Of a stretch of DNA of 45,993 nt, positions 7,403-16,305 are shown piece after piece (the stretch's first letter is position 1; each line of letters opens with the position of its first letter). The stretch lies in assembly GCA_024404195.1 (NCBI GenBank), contig JAKSQJ010000004.1, forward strand, positions 1 through 45,993. Reading direction: 5' to 3'. This DNA comes from Clostridia bacterium (GTDB lineage Bacteria; Bacillota; Clostridia; Oscillospirales; Acutalibacteraceae). Under the pieces are notes generated by a model. That model was not told the DNA's origin, ran no database searches, and was given only the letters and a program-made list of their open reading frames with translations. A program made the position numbers and the translations under genes.

Positions 7403-8276
7403 ATCCGGCCACCTCCAATTCATAAACAAAGATTTCCTCAAGCGAGGGAGCAATATATTCGGTGAAAATAGGGGAAAGCGAGTTTATTTTTTGGCTGATT
7501 TCCTCTTTTTCGCCTCTTATTATAAACTGATAAACCGAGCCCGTTTTTTCGGTTTTGATTATTTGAAGACCGTTTAGGTTTTCTTCGTCAAAGCCGTCGT
7601 TAAATACCGCCTGAACCTTATGAACATTAGAGCAAAGGTCGTCAATGCTTCCGCTTTTGATGATATCCCCTTTATGAATAAGGGCGATATGGTCGGCAAC
7701 CTCCTCAAGCTCTCTTATGTTATGAGAAGCGATAACAACCGTCATATTTTCCTTCTCAATGGCGGCGAAAATAAGGTTGGCAAGCGTTCGGCGCATAACA
7801 ACATCAAGTCCGTCAAATGCCTCGTCCAAAAGAAGATAGCGCGGTTTTGCCGAAAGGGCGCAAATAAGTGATGCCTGCCGCCTCATTCCCTTTGAAAAGG
7901 TTGAAATTCTTTTACTTTCGTCAAGCGGAAAAACCGAAAGAAGATAGTTATACATATTATAATCAAATGTGCTATACATTGAAGCATAAAAGTTTGCCAT
8001 TTCTTTTAGGTTACTGCCCGAAAAAAAGTAGGGAGTATCGGCTAAAAAGATTATTTGAGATTTTATTTTCGGATTGTCAAAGGAATTTTCGCCGTTAATT
8101 CCGACAATTCCCTCATCGGGAGAATAAACCCCCGCTATCAGACGAAGAAGTGTAGATTTTCCCGAACCGTTTGAGCCGACAAGTCCCAAAACGGCGCCTT
8201 CTTCTATGTTGAGTGTAATATTATTAAGGGCGTTATACCCGTCAAAGCTTTTTGTAAGATGCTTTGCGGTAATCAT
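7377..8276 (-). CDS. ABC transporter ATP-binding protein (YtrB-like)
   Basis: A 299-residue ATPase with Walker A GSNGSGKST (about residues 35-43), a variant signature FSKGMRRQ, Walker B YLLLDEAFDGLD and the switch histidine in ASHNIRELEE. The last 80 residues form the extra C-terminal domain usual for ABC-2 exporters. FSKGM in place of LSGGQ is common in this exporter branch. The start codon overlaps the GntR stop by four bases (ATGA), with AGGAGG just upstream, so the two genes are translationally coupled. It powers the downstream permease. Confidence 0.92.
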   Translation of the reverse strand: MITAKHLTKSFDGYNALNNITLNIEEGAVLGLVGSNGSGKSTLLRLIAGVYSPDEGIVGINGENSFDNPKIKSQIIFLADTPYFFSGSNLKEMANFYASMYSTFDYNMYNYLLSVFPLDESKRISTFSKGMRRQASLICALSAKPRYLLLDEAFDGLDVVMRRTLANLIFAAIEKENMTVVIASHNIRELEEVADHIALIHKGDIIKSGSIDDLCSNVHKVQAVFNDGFDEENLNGLQIIKTEKTGSVYQFIIRGEKEEISQKINSLSPIFTEYIAPSLEEIFVYELEVAGYDVKNIEQ

Positions 8277-8641
8277 AAAGAGTCCTCCTTTTGTGAATTG
8301 ATGATTTCAATAAGTTCTTCGGGCGGTATTCCGAGCCGCAGGGCGTCCTTTGTTGCCTTTAAGAATTCGGATTTTGCGTTGTTGAGCATTGCCGTTTGAC
8401 CGTCTTTATCGTCCGAAATAAAACAGCCCTTTCCTCTTACGGTATAGATAATACCCTTTGCTTCAAGGATATTATATGCTTTTTGCACCGTGTTCGGATT
8501 AACCGCAAGCTTTGAAGCCATCGCCCTGACACTCGGCAAAACTGCGCCCGATGTTAATACCTTTAAGCTGCGAAGCCGTATGATATTATTAACAATCTGG
8601 TCGCATATTGAAATGCCGCTTCGGTAGTCAAGTTGAAACAT
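8273..8641 (-). CDS. GntR family regulator, YtrA subfamily
   Basis: A 122-residue protein with an N-terminal winged helix (about residues 10-77). It contains LPSVRAMASKLAVNPNTVQK, which is diagnostic for GntR proteins, and the wing GIIYTVRGKGCFI. The C-terminal tail is only 40 residues and helical, the short dimerisation tail of the YtrA type, which has no effector domain. Proteins of this type repress their own ABC-transporter operons. Here the promoter is complete and a 29-bp palindrome covers the start point, so autorepression is likely. The ATG has a strong GGAGGTGA site. It is the first gene of the operon. Confidence 0.92.
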   Translation of the reverse strand: MFQLDYRSGISICDQIVNNIIRLRSLKVLTSGAVLPSVRAMASKLAVNPNTVQKAYNILEAKGIIYTVRGKGCFISDDKDGQTAMLNNAKSEFLKATKDALRLGIPPEELIEIINSQKEDSL

Positions 8642-8657
8642 TTTGTCACCTCCGTAT

Positions 8658-8686
8658 CAACTGTCCTATTGCGAATAGAACAGTTG
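8658..8686. promoter_or_regulatory. Palindromic operator for the GntR/YtrA-type regulator
   Basis: A 29-bp near-perfect palindrome has arms CAACTGT-c-CTATT (8658-8670) and AATAG-a-ACAGTTG (8674-8686). It starts 1 bp after the -10 element and covers the expected transcription start. Few positions break the symmetry. The placement fits direct repression by the first gene product. Confidence 0.8.
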
Positions 8687-8687
8687 T

Positions 8688-8716
8688 ATAATACACCACC
8701 TTTTAAAGTTTGTCAA
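8688..8716 (-). promoter_or_regulatory. Sigma-A promoter of the GntR-ABC operon
   Basis: On the minus strand, consensus TTGACA (8716-8711) and TATTAT (8693-8688) are separated by 17 bp. The strong promoter is blocked downstream by the palindrome at 8658-8686. Confidence 0.85.
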
Positions 8717-8800
8717 GAGTTTTTTATAAAAATTTCCTTTTTATGTATTTTTTCAGGCATTCGGGTAAAAGATACTTATTGAAAACGAGGAGGTTTTTAT

Positions 8801-10165
8801 ATGAAAAAGAAATTATTATCACTTTTTTTGATTTTAAGCGTTTTGACTGTTCCGCTTACCGTTTCGGGTTGCGGAATGAAATCGGAAAAAGCCAAGGGTA
8901 AGGGAACGGTTTATTTTCTTAACTTTAAGCCCGAATCGGCAAAGGTTTATGAAGAAATAGCCAAGACCTACGAAAAGGAAACGGGTGTTAAGGTCAAGGT
9001 GCAGACGGCGGCGGCAAACACCTACGAGCAGACATTAAAGAGCGAAATTGCCAAGAAAAACGCACCGACAATTTTCCAAATCAACGGACCTATCGGTTAT
9101 GAATCATGGAAAAAATATTGCGAAAATCTTGAGGACAGCAAGCTTTATTCCTATCTTTCCGAAAAAGACCTTGCCATAAGGGACACAGACGGTAAGGGAG
9201 TATACGGTATTCCTTATGTTGTTGAGGGCTACGGCATTATATATAATGAGGAAATTACCGATAAATACTTTAAGCTTAATAACCGCAACAACGATTATTC
9301 TTCAATGAATGATATTAAGAGCTTTGAGGCACTTAAAAAGATAACCGAAGATATGACCGCCAAGAAAAATCAACTCGGAATTGAGGGCGTTTTTGCTTCA
9401 ACCTCGCTTAATTCGGGCGAGGACTGGCGTTGGCAAACCCATCTTTTGAATGTTCCTTTATATTATGAATTTTCAAAAAACGATGATTACAGCGACCCGA
9501 CAATAGCAGGTCTTAAATCAAAGGAAATTGATTTCAGATACGCTGAAAACTATAAGAATATTTTTGACCTTTATACAAATAATTCACTAACCAAAAAGAC
9601 CCTTTTGGGCTCAAAATCCACCGACGATTCCATGGCGGAATTTGCATTAGGCAAGGTCGTTATGGTGCAAAACGGTAACTGGGCATGGTCGCAGATAAAG
9701 AATGTAAGCGGTAATAAAGTAAAGGAAAGCAAGATAAAGTTTTTACCGATTTATACAGGTATTAAGGGCGAAGAAAATCAGGGCATTTGCATAGGAACGG
9801 AAAACTATCTTGCCATAAATAAAAATGCTTCAAAAGAAGATAAAAAAGCATCGCTTGACTTCCTTAATTGGCTCTTTTCTTCAAAAAAGGGTAAGGAATA
9901 TGTTAACAAAAAGCTTGATTTTATAACCCCGTTTAACACATTTTCAGACGATGAGCTTCCAAGCGACCCGTTAGCAAGAGAAACCGTTCGCTATATGAGG
10001 GACGACTCTTATAAAACAATTCCCTGGATTTTCACATCGTTTCCGAGCGAAACCTTTAAGACCGAGGTCGGCTCATCGCTTCTTTCCTATGTTCAGGGAG
10101 ATAAAACCTATGAGGATGTAAGAAAAACTATTAAGAATAAATGGAAGAGTGAAAGAAGTAAATGA
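8801..10165 (+). CDS. ABC sugar-binding lipoprotein (MalE-like, family 1)
   Basis: A 454-residue extracellular binding protein with a lipobox VSGC (Cys24). The mature part begins with the family 1 pattern VYFLNFKPESAKVYEEIAKT. It continues with a hinge region YGIPYVVEGYGIIYN (about 145-160) and the tryptophan-rich binding-cleft pattern GEDWRWQTHLL and NGNWAWSQ typical of oligosaccharide binders. It delivers sugar to the two permeases encoded next. The ATG is preceded by GAGGAGG. The stop overlaps the first permease start by four bases. A maltodextrin-like substrate is inferred from the 4-alpha-glucanotransferase at the end of the operon. Confidence 0.9.
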   Translation: MKKKLLSLFLILSVLTVPLTVSGCGMKSEKAKGKGTVYFLNFKPESAKVYEEIAKTYEKETGVKVKVQTAAANTYEQTLKSEIAKKNAPTIFQINGPIGYESWKKYCENLEDSKLYSYLSEKDLAIRDTDGKGVYGIPYVVEGYGIIYNEEITDKYFKLNNRNNDYSSMNDIKSFEALKKITEDMTAKKNQLGIEGVFASTSLNSGEDWRWQTHLLNVPLYYEFSKNDDYSDPTIAGLKSKEIDFRYAENYKNIFDLYTNNSLTKKTLLGSKSTDDSMAEFALGKVVMVQNGNWAWSQIKNVSGNKVKESKIKFLPIYTGIKGEENQGICIGTENYLAINKNASKEDKKASLDFLNWLFSSKKGKEYVNKKLDFITPFNTFSDDELPSDPLARETVRYMRDDSYKTIPWIFTSFPSETFKTEVGSSLLSYVQGDKTYEDVRKTIKNKWKSERSK

Positions 10166-11007
10166 TTAAAAGCATAAAAAGATGGTCGGGTTTATTTCTC
10201 TTTCCGACCTTGATTGCTTTTTTGATTTCATTTTTAATTCCGCTTGTTATCGGTATCTATTTATCATTTTGCGATTTCAGGAGTGTATCGGATGCGGAAT
10301 TTGTCGGCATTAAAAATTATATTTTGAGCTTTACCGAAAACGGCGAATTTTTGAATTCCTTGTGGTTTACCGTAAAGTGTGCCGTTTGCTCGGTAATTGC
10401 TGTTAATCTCATCGCCTTGTTGTTGGCGCTTTTATTGACAAGAGGTATAAAGGGCACCAATTTTTTCAGAACGGTGTTCTTTATGCCTAATCTTATAGGC
10501 GGAATTGTGCTCGGCTATATCTGGCAGCTTATCATAAACGGCGTTTTATATACAAAAGGAATGGCAATAACCTCCGACCCGAAATACGGTTTTATCGGAC
10601 TTGTTGTGCTTATGAACTGGCAAATGATAGGTTATATGATGATAATCTATATTGCGGGTATTCAAAATATATCAACCGAAATCAGCGAAGCGGCAAGGGT
10701 TGACGGCGCAGGCCCCGTTAAAACTCTTTTTAATATAATAATTCCGCAGGTTATGCCGTCAATTACAATATGCCTTTTTTTAACCATAACAAACTCCTTT
10801 AAGCTGTTTGACCAAAATTTAGCCCTTACGGCAGGTGCTCCGGGCAAAAAAACGCAGATGATAGCGCTTGATATTTATAACACCTTTTACGGTAAAATCG
10901 GCTTTGAGGGTGTAGGTCAGGCGAAGGCGGTTATTTTTTCTGTTATCGTTGCGGTAATTGCCCTTTTACAGCTTTATTTCACAAGACGGAAAGAGGTAGA
11001 AAACTGA
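10162..11007 (+). CDS. ABC sugar permease, MalF-type
   Basis: A 281-residue permease with six membrane segments and the cytoplasmic EAA loop EISEAARVDGAGPVKTLFNI (about residues 173-192) that contacts the ATPase. It is the first of two non-identical permeases of a CUT1 sugar importer. It overlaps the binding-protein gene by four bases and is 1 bp from the next permease, so translation is coupled throughout. Confidence 0.92.
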   Translation: MIKSIKRWSGLFLFPTLIAFLISFLIPLVIGIYLSFCDFRSVSDAEFVGIKNYILSFTENGEFLNSLWFTVKCAVCSVIAVNLIALLLALLLTRGIKGTNFFRTVFFMPNLIGGIVLGYIWQLIINGVLYTKGMAITSDPKYGFIGLVVLMNWQMIGYMMIIYIAGIQNISTEISEAARVDGAGPVKTLFNIIIPQVMPSITICLFLTITNSFKLFDQNLALTAGAPGKKTQMIALDIYNTFYGKIGFEGVGQAKAVIFSVIVAVIALLQLYFTRRKEVEN

Positions 11008-11008
11008 T

Positions 11009-11836
11009 ATGAAAAGAATGGGAAATGCTATGGTTTTTCTGCTTCTTGCTGTTATGTCGGCGATTTTTATTGCTCCCGTCTTTATAGTGCTTATAAACTC
11101 GTTTAAGACAAAGTTTTCAATAAGCCAAACTCCATTTGTCTTGCCGAACAAGGAAACCTTTTCGGGGTTTATCAACTACACATCGGGAATTAAGGATACG
11201 GGTTATATGACGGCGTTTATGTGGTCGTTATTTATTACCGTTTGCTCGGTTGCGGTTATCGTTGTTTTTACCTCTATGACCGCATGGTTTATTGTCAGGG
11301 TAAAGTCAAAGATAACATCGCTTATTTATTATCTTTTTTTGTTTTCTATGATAGTCCCTTTCCAGATGGTAATGTTTACAATGTCAAAAACCGCAAATGT
11401 TTTGGGACTTGACAATCCCTTGGGAATTATAATAATATATTTAGGGTTCGGTGCGGGACTTTCGGTATTTATGTTTTCGGGCTTCGTAAAATCGGTGCCG
11501 CTCGGCATTGAGGAAGCCGCAACCATTGACGGCTGTAACGCATTTAACACATTTTGGCGGGTTGTTTTCCCAATACTCAAACCGACTGCCATAACCGTTG
11601 CTATTCTTAATACAATGTGGATATGGAATGACTATCTATTGCCATACCTTGTAATAGGAAGCGATTATAAAACAATTCCTATCGCAGTTCAGTATCTTAA
11701 AGGCGGTTACGGCTCTATTGATATGGGTGCTATGATGGCAATGCTCGTTTTAAGTATTTTGCCGGTGGTAATCTTTTATCTTACCTGCCAAAAATATATC
11801 ATAAAGGGAGTAGCGGCAGGTGCAGTTAAAGGGTAA
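11009..11836 (+). CDS. ABC sugar permease, MalG-type
   Basis: A 275-residue permease with six membrane segments and the EAA loop GIEEAATIDGCNAFNTFWRV (about residues 165-184), followed by PILKP as in MalG proteins. It pairs with the preceding MalF-type protein. The gene overlaps the start of malQ by 17 bp. No ATPase is encoded in the operon, so a shared MsmK/UgpC-type ATPase elsewhere in the genome must energise it. Confidence 0.92.
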   Translation: MKRMGNAMVFLLLAVMSAIFIAPVFIVLINSFKTKFSISQTPFVLPNKETFSGFINYTSGIKDTGYMTAFMWSLFITVCSVAVIVVFTSMTAWFIVRVKSKITSLIYYLFLFSMIVPFQMVMFTMSKTANVLGLDNPLGIIIIYLGFGAGLSVFMFSGFVKSVPLGIEEAATIDGCNAFNTFWRVVFPILKPTAITVAILNTMWIWNDYLLPYLVIGSDYKTIPIAVQYLKGGYGSIDMGAMMAMLVLSILPVVIFYLTCQKYIIKGVAAGAVKG

Positions 11837-13295
11837 ACTACCAAAGAAAAAAAGCGGAATATTGATGGCGCTTTCCTCTTTACCGTCAAATTTCGGTATA
11901 GGAACGCTCGGAATTGAGGCATATAGGTTTATTGATTTGCTTTGCGATACCAAACAAAAGTATTGGCAGATGCTGCCGCTCGTGCCGTTAGGCGAGGGAA
12001 ATTCTCCCTATAAGTCCCCCTCATGCTATGCAGGGGAAATGCTTTATATTGATTTGGATTTTTTAGTTCGGGACGGACTTTTGTGCGAAAGCGACCTTCA
12101 AAAATCGGATTTTCCCGAAAATGTTGACTTTGAGAGGGTTAGAAAATATAAATTGCCCCTTATTAAAAAAGCGACCGAGAATTTTGACGAAAATTGCGAA
12201 GATTATCGGGCATTTTTGCTTGATAATGAATATTGGCTTAACGATTATGCCGTTTTTATGACGGCTTTAGAGGTTTTTAAGACCGAGCTTTTAACCGAGT
12301 TGCCGCAGTATATTCTGGATAGAAGCGGCGAGGATTACGAAATTTTCTTAAATTTTAATAAGGATAAAATAAGGTTTTATAAAATTGCGCAGTATTTCTT
12401 TTATGCGCAGTATTTTGAGCTTAAACGCTATGCCGAGGAAAAAGGTGTTATGCTTGTCGGGGATATACCCTTTTATGTTTCGCCCGACAGTGCAGAGGTC
12501 TTTGCAAACAAGGAGGATTTTCTTGTTGATGACGGGTTTAAGCCGAAGCTTGTCGCCGGAGTTCCGCCCGATTATTTTTCGGCTACCGGTCAGCTTTGGG
12601 GCAACCCGATTTATAACTGGGAGCATCTTAAAGCCACCGATTATAAATGGTGGATAAACAGATTAAAGCATTATTTTTTGCTTTTTGATGTTGTTCGTGT
12701 TGACCATTTTCGCGCATTTGCCGATTATTATACCATTGAAGCGGATAAAACCGATGCTACCGAGGGCGAATGGAAATCAGGCGCCGGAATGGACTTTTGG
12801 GAAGAAGCGGCAAAGAATATACCCGAAATGCTCGTTATTGCCGAGGATTTAGGCGGCGAAACGGGACTTGTTAAAGAACTTATAAAGGAAACGGGATTTC
12901 CTAATATCAAGGTGTTGCAGTTTGCCTTTTCGGGTGACTCAAATAACCCTCATTTGCCCGAAAAATACCCCGAAAACTGCGTTTGCTATACGGGAACTCA
13001 CGATAGCAACACCACGCTCGGATTTATAAAAAACGCCCTTCCTTACGAAAAGGAAATGATGGATAAGCTCTTCCCCGAAACCGAGGAGCTTAAAGCACCG
13101 CTGAATCTAATTAAGGGTGCTATGGAAAGCGCCGCCGATACGGTTATAATTCCCATTCAGGATTATCTTTTGCTTGACGAAAGCGCAAGAATGAATGTTC
13201 CGGGAATACCGAAGGGCAACTGGTCTTTCAGGGTGAAAAAGGACTATATAAGCGAAGAACTTAAAAGCAGAATATTGAGAATTGCAAGAAAATAA
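11820..13295 (+). CDS. malQ: 4-alpha-glucanotransferase (GH77, amylomaltase)
   Basis: A 491-residue cytoplasmic enzyme, full length for bacterial amylomaltases. It moves alpha-1,4-glucan segments between maltodextrins. GH77 landmarks are all present: LSSLPSNFGIG at the N terminus, SPYKSPSCYAG, GDIPFYVSPDSAEV, the nucleophile Asp in RVDHFRAF (about D295), the acid/base Glu in IAEDLGG (about E342), and the third acidic residue in GTHDSNT. The start is GTG at 11820, inside the end of the permease gene, with GGGAG upstream. It ends the importer operon before a strong terminator. This supports alpha-glucan oligosaccharides as the imported substrate. Confidence 0.95.
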   Translation: MQLKGKLPKKKSGILMALSSLPSNFGIGTLGIEAYRFIDLLCDTKQKYWQMLPLVPLGEGNSPYKSPSCYAGEMLYIDLDFLVRDGLLCESDLQKSDFPENVDFERVRKYKLPLIKKATENFDENCEDYRAFLLDNEYWLNDYAVFMTALEVFKTELLTELPQYILDRSGEDYEIFLNFNKDKIRFYKIAQYFFYAQYFELKRYAEEKGVMLVGDIPFYVSPDSAEVFANKEDFLVDDGFKPKLVAGVPPDYFSATGQLWGNPIYNWEHLKATDYKWWINRLKHYFLLFDVVRVDHFRAFADYYTIEADKTDATEGEWKSGAGMDFWEEAAKNIPEMLVIAEDLGGETGLVKELIKETGFPNIKVLQFAFSGDSNNPHLPEKYPENCVCYTGTHDSNTTLGFIKNALPYEKEMMDKLFPETEELKAPLNLIKGAMESAADTVIIPIQDYLLLDESARMNVPGIPKGNWSFRVKKDYISEELKSRILRIARK

Positions 13296-13300
13296 TATTA

Positions 13301-13326
13301 AAGAGAGCCATCGGCTCTCTTTTTTG
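13301..13326 (+). terminator. Terminator after malQ
   Basis: A 9-bp stem, AAGAGAGCC (13301-13309) with GGCTCTCTT (13313-13321), has a 3-nt loop and runs into T5. Confidence 0.85.
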
Positions 13327-13358
13327 TCATTTTTTGTCCGATAAATTACTCTATTTAC

Positions 13359-13387
13359 TTGAAAATAAAATATGTTTGTGATACAAT
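13359..13387 (+). promoter_or_regulatory. Sigma-A promoter of the rnf operon
   Basis: TTGAAA (13359-13364) and TACAAT (13382-13387) are separated by 17 bp. The start point would lie about 35 bp upstream of rnfC. No riboswitch or extended leader is present. Confidence 0.75.
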
Positions 13388-13428
13388 AAACTGTGTATAA
13401 TTTCAAAATTCTGTTTTGGAGGGAAAAT

Positions 13429-14751
13429 ATGGAAAAAGAGAGGATATTAACGCCGATAAAACGGATAAAAACGGGTATATCCCTGCCCCATTTTAAGGGC
13501 ACTGCCGAAAAAGAAACGGTAGCGTTTTCTCCCGAAAAAGTTTTCATACCGGTAAGTATGCATATCGGCGCTCCTTGTGTTCCGACGGTCAATGTCGGTG
13601 ACAGCGTTTTTGTAGGAACTGTTATCGCCGATAGCGAAGCGGCTGTTTCGGCGCCTATTCATTCCGGCGTTTCGGGAACCGTTACCGCAATTTCCAAAAA
13701 GGAAGTCGGCGGAAGGGCAACCGATATAATTGAAATTGAATCGGATAAAAAAATGGAAAAAGACCCGAATATCAAGCCGTTTTCCGTTAAAAATCAAGCC
13801 GATTTGATAGAAGCGGCAAAAAAATGCGGTCTTGTAGGTCTCGGCGGAGCCGGTTTTCCGACCCATATTAAACTTAATCCTCCTAATTCGGCAAAAATTG
13901 ATACCCTTGTGGTGAATGCCGCCGAATGTGAGCCGTATATCACGGCGGATTACCGTGAATGTATGGAGAACTATAACGATGTTATAGAGGCAATTTATCT
14001 TATTAAGGATATTTTTAAGCTTGAAAAGGTTGTGATTTGCGTTGAGGCAAACAAGCCGAAGGCGATAAGCAAGTTATATGAAATTGCAACCGATAAGCGA
14101 GATAAAGACGATACGGTAAAGCTTATGAAGCTTCCGACAAAATATCCGCAGGGTGCGGAAAAGGTTATAATATATTCCGCAACCGGCAGAGTTCTTCCCG
14201 TCGGAAAACTTCCGAGCGATGTCGGATGTATTGTTATGAATGTTACAAGTTTGGGCACTCTTTACCGCTTTATAAAAACCGGTATGCCGCTTGTTTCAAA
14301 GAGAATAACATTTGAGGGAACTGCCGTTAAGGAGCCGAAAAATGTTATTGTCCCGATAGGCACAAAGATAACCGATGTTATTGATTTTTGCGGCGGTGTT
14401 GATGAAAATTACAGCAAAATCATAACCGGCGGCCCGATGATGGGAACTGCCGTTTTGGACGAGGATGCCGTTATTGAGAAAAGGACCAATGCGGTTTTAG
14501 TGCTTAACTCCGAAAAAGACGAGAAGTCAACCCCGTGTATCCGTTGCGGACGGTGCGCCAATAAATGCCCGATGGGACTTACTCCCGCAAAGGTTGAGGC
14601 GGCAAACCGCATAGGTGATACCGAAAGCTATGAAAAGCTTAATGTCAATCTTTGTATGGAGTGCGGAAGCTGTTCTTATGTTTGTCCTGCAAAACGACCG
14701 CTTACGCAGGTTATGAGGGTTGCAAAAGCTGAACTTAGGAGGAAAAAATAA
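13429..14751 (+). CDS. rnfC: Rnf complex subunit RnfC (NADH-oxidising, Fe-S)
   Basis: A 440-residue peripheral subunit that takes electrons from or gives them to NAD(H). The N-terminal barrel-sandwich segment begins ISLPHFKGTA, a Rossmann-like nucleotide/FMN region contains GLGGAGFPTHIKL (about 135-150), an SLBB domain follows, and two [4Fe-4S] motifs are present: CIRCGRCANKCP (about 365-376) and CMECGSCSYVCP (about 405-416). The start at 13429 follows GGAGGG by 5 bp; a longer frame from 13393 lacks a site. First gene of rnfCDGEAB. It overlaps rnfD by one base. Confidence 0.96.
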   Translation: MEKERILTPIKRIKTGISLPHFKGTAEKETVAFSPEKVFIPVSMHIGAPCVPTVNVGDSVFVGTVIADSEAAVSAPIHSGVSGTVTAISKKEVGGRATDIIEIESDKKMEKDPNIKPFSVKNQADLIEAAKKCGLVGLGGAGFPTHIKLNPPNSAKIDTLVVNAAECEPYITADYRECMENYNDVIEAIYLIKDIFKLEKVVICVEANKPKAISKLYEIATDKRDKDDTVKLMKLPTKYPQGAEKVIIYSATGRVLPVGKLPSDVGCIVMNVTSLGTLYRFIKTGMPLVSKRITFEGTAVKEPKNVIVPIGTKITDVIDFCGGVDENYSKIITGGPMMGTAVLDEDAVIEKRTNAVLVLNSEKDEKSTPCIRCGRCANKCPMGLTPAKVEAANRIGDTESYEKLNVNLCMECGSCSYVCPAKRPLTQVMRVAKAELRRKK

Positions 14752-15716
14752 TGGGTAAAATGCTTAATGTTTCGTCCTCTCCGCATTTTCGCCACGGGGA
14801 TACGACCTCCGGCATAATGCTTGATGTTATTATCGCTTTGCTTCCTGCGGCGATTTTCGGTTGCGTTTCCTTTGGTCTCTATTCCGCCGTTATTGTTTGC
14901 GTTTGTGTTGTTTCGGCGGTGCTTTTTGAATTTTTATGGAATATAATTCTTAAAAAACCCCAGTCGGTCGGAGATTTATCGGCGATTGTTACGGGACTTT
15001 TGCTCGGAATGAATTTGCCGCCGAAAACTCCGTTATGGATTGCCGCTATCGGCTCTCTTGCCGCAATAATTGTTGTTAAGCAGATGTTCGGCGGAATAGG
15101 TTTTAACTTTGTAAACCCCGCCATTGCCGCAAGAATTATCCTTCTTGTTTCGTTCCCGACCTTCCTTTCGGGCGCTAAAAACTACTGTCAGCCGTTTTCC
15201 TGCGATGCGGTAACGAGTGCTACACCTCTTGAAGCAATAAAGGCAGGCGGTGTTGACCCGTCAACCTTTGACCTTAAAGATTTGTTCTTCGGCAATATGT
15301 CGGGAGCAATTGGCGAGGTTTCGGCATTCCTTTTGTTAATCGGCGGACTTTATCTTATAATCCGAGGTGTAATAAAGCCGATTATTCCGCTTGCGTTTAT
15401 CGGAACTACCGCTTTGTTTACATATCTGTTTATGGGCTTTGATTTTAAGGTAACCCTTGTTTATGTTCTTTCGGGCGGTCTTATTTTAGGCGCCGTATTT
15501 ATGGCAACCGACTATGTAACAAGTCCGACAACCAATTTGGGAAAACTTATTTTCGGTATCGGTTGCGGCGCTATTACATTTGTTATAAGAAAGTTCGGCA
15601 GTTTGCCTGAGGGTGTTTCCTATTCAATTATTCTTATGAACATTTTAGTTCCTCATATTGATAAGCTTACCGCTAAAAAACCGTTTGGCTTTAAGGAGGT
15701 AAAAAACAATGAGTGA
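14751..15716 (+). CDS. rnfD: Rnf complex subunit RnfD (flavoprotein membrane subunit)
   Basis: A 321-residue membrane subunit with about eight to ten helices. SSSPHFRHGDTT at the N terminus and the flavinylation motif DAVTSATPL (T158 the probable FMN-linked threonine) identify it; later helices include FMATDYVTSPTTNLGK. In Rnf it carries covalent FMN and is thought to form part of the ion path with RnfA and RnfE. It starts with TAATG overlap from rnfC and ends 8 bp inside rnfG. Length and motifs are normal for the family. Confidence 0.95.
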   Translation: MGKMLNVSSSPHFRHGDTTSGIMLDVIIALLPAAIFGCVSFGLYSAVIVCVCVVSAVLFEFLWNIILKKPQSVGDLSAIVTGLLLGMNLPPKTPLWIAAIGSLAAIIVVKQMFGGIGFNFVNPAIAARIILLVSFPTFLSGAKNYCQPFSCDAVTSATPLEAIKAGGVDPSTFDLKDLFFGNMSGAIGEVSAFLLLIGGLYLIIRGVIKPIIPLAFIGTTALFTYLFMGFDFKVTLVYVLSGGLILGAVFMATDYVTSPTTNLGKLIFGIGCGAITFVIRKFGSLPEGVSYSIILMNILVPHIDKLTAKKPFGFKEVKNNE

Positions 15717-16305
15717 TAACAAAAGTTTTTTCGCCTCAAATAAGCAGGTAATTATACCGACCGTTGTAATGCTTCTTATATGTATTGTTGTAACGGGTGC
15801 GCTTGCGGGAACAAACCTGCTTACAAAAACCAAGATAAAAGAAATAGAAAAAAGCCAAGAAAACGAATCTATGGCGGAGGTCTTAAAAGCCGATAGCTAT
15901 AAAGAGGTTAAGGATAAGGACAAAACCTATAATATTGCAAAAAACGGTGATAAAACCGTAGGTTATATCTTTGTTACAACCGAAAAGGGTTACGGCGGCG
16001 AGGTCAAGGTTATGACCGGCATAAAGCCCGACGGAGAAATAAGTGCCGTAAAGGTGCTTGACGCAACTACCGAGACTCCGGGACTCGGTCAAAACACCGG
16101 CAAGGAAGAATGGTATAAGAAATATGGCGGCCTTTCGGCAAAGAGCGAAGTCAAGGTCGTTAAAAGCGGCGCTTCAAAAAAAGATAACAGTGTTGATGCC
16201 GTTACCGGCGCTACCATTTCTTCAAAGGCGGTAACCAAGGCAGTTAATAATGCGGTTGATTTGTATAACGAAATCGTAAAGAAAGGGGACGGCGCAAATG
16301 AATAA
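15709..16305 (+). CDS. rnfG: Rnf complex subunit RnfG (covalent FMN)
   Basis: A 198-residue subunit with one N-terminal membrane helix (about residues 13-33) and an extracytoplasmic FMN-binding domain. The flavinylation motif DAVTGATISS lies near the C terminus, with T169 as the probable attachment site, and the partner pattern TTETPGLGQN at about 123-132 is typical. The flavin is attached by ApbE, which is not encoded in this window. AAGGAGG precedes the ATG. It overlaps rnfD by 8 bp and rnfE by 8 bp. Confidence 0.95.
   Translation: MSDNKSFFASNKQVIIPTVVMLLICIVVTGALAGTNLLTKTKIKEIEKSQENESMAEVLKADSYKEVKDKDKTYNIAKNGDKTVGYIFVTTEKGYGGEVKVMTGIKPDGEISAVKVLDATTETPGLGQNTGKEEWYKKYGGLSAKSEVKVVKSGASKKDNSVDAVTGATISSKAVTKAVNNAVDLYNEIVKKGDGANE

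Noticed and set aside
7403..7453. Longer start of the ABC permease at 7453
   Set aside because: No ribosome binding site; GGAGGT at 7416-7411 fits the ATG at 7402. The extra residues are not membrane protein-like.
13393..13428. Longer RnfC start at 13393
   Set aside because: The region is the leader directly after the promoter's -10. GGAGGG at 13418-13423 fits the ATG at 13429 and the usual RnfC N terminus.
13107..13592. Long minus-strand open frame across the malQ/rnfC junction
   Set aside because: It runs antisense to two well-supported genes and through a terminator and a promoter. Its translation has no recognisable domain and looks like a shadow of the coding strand.
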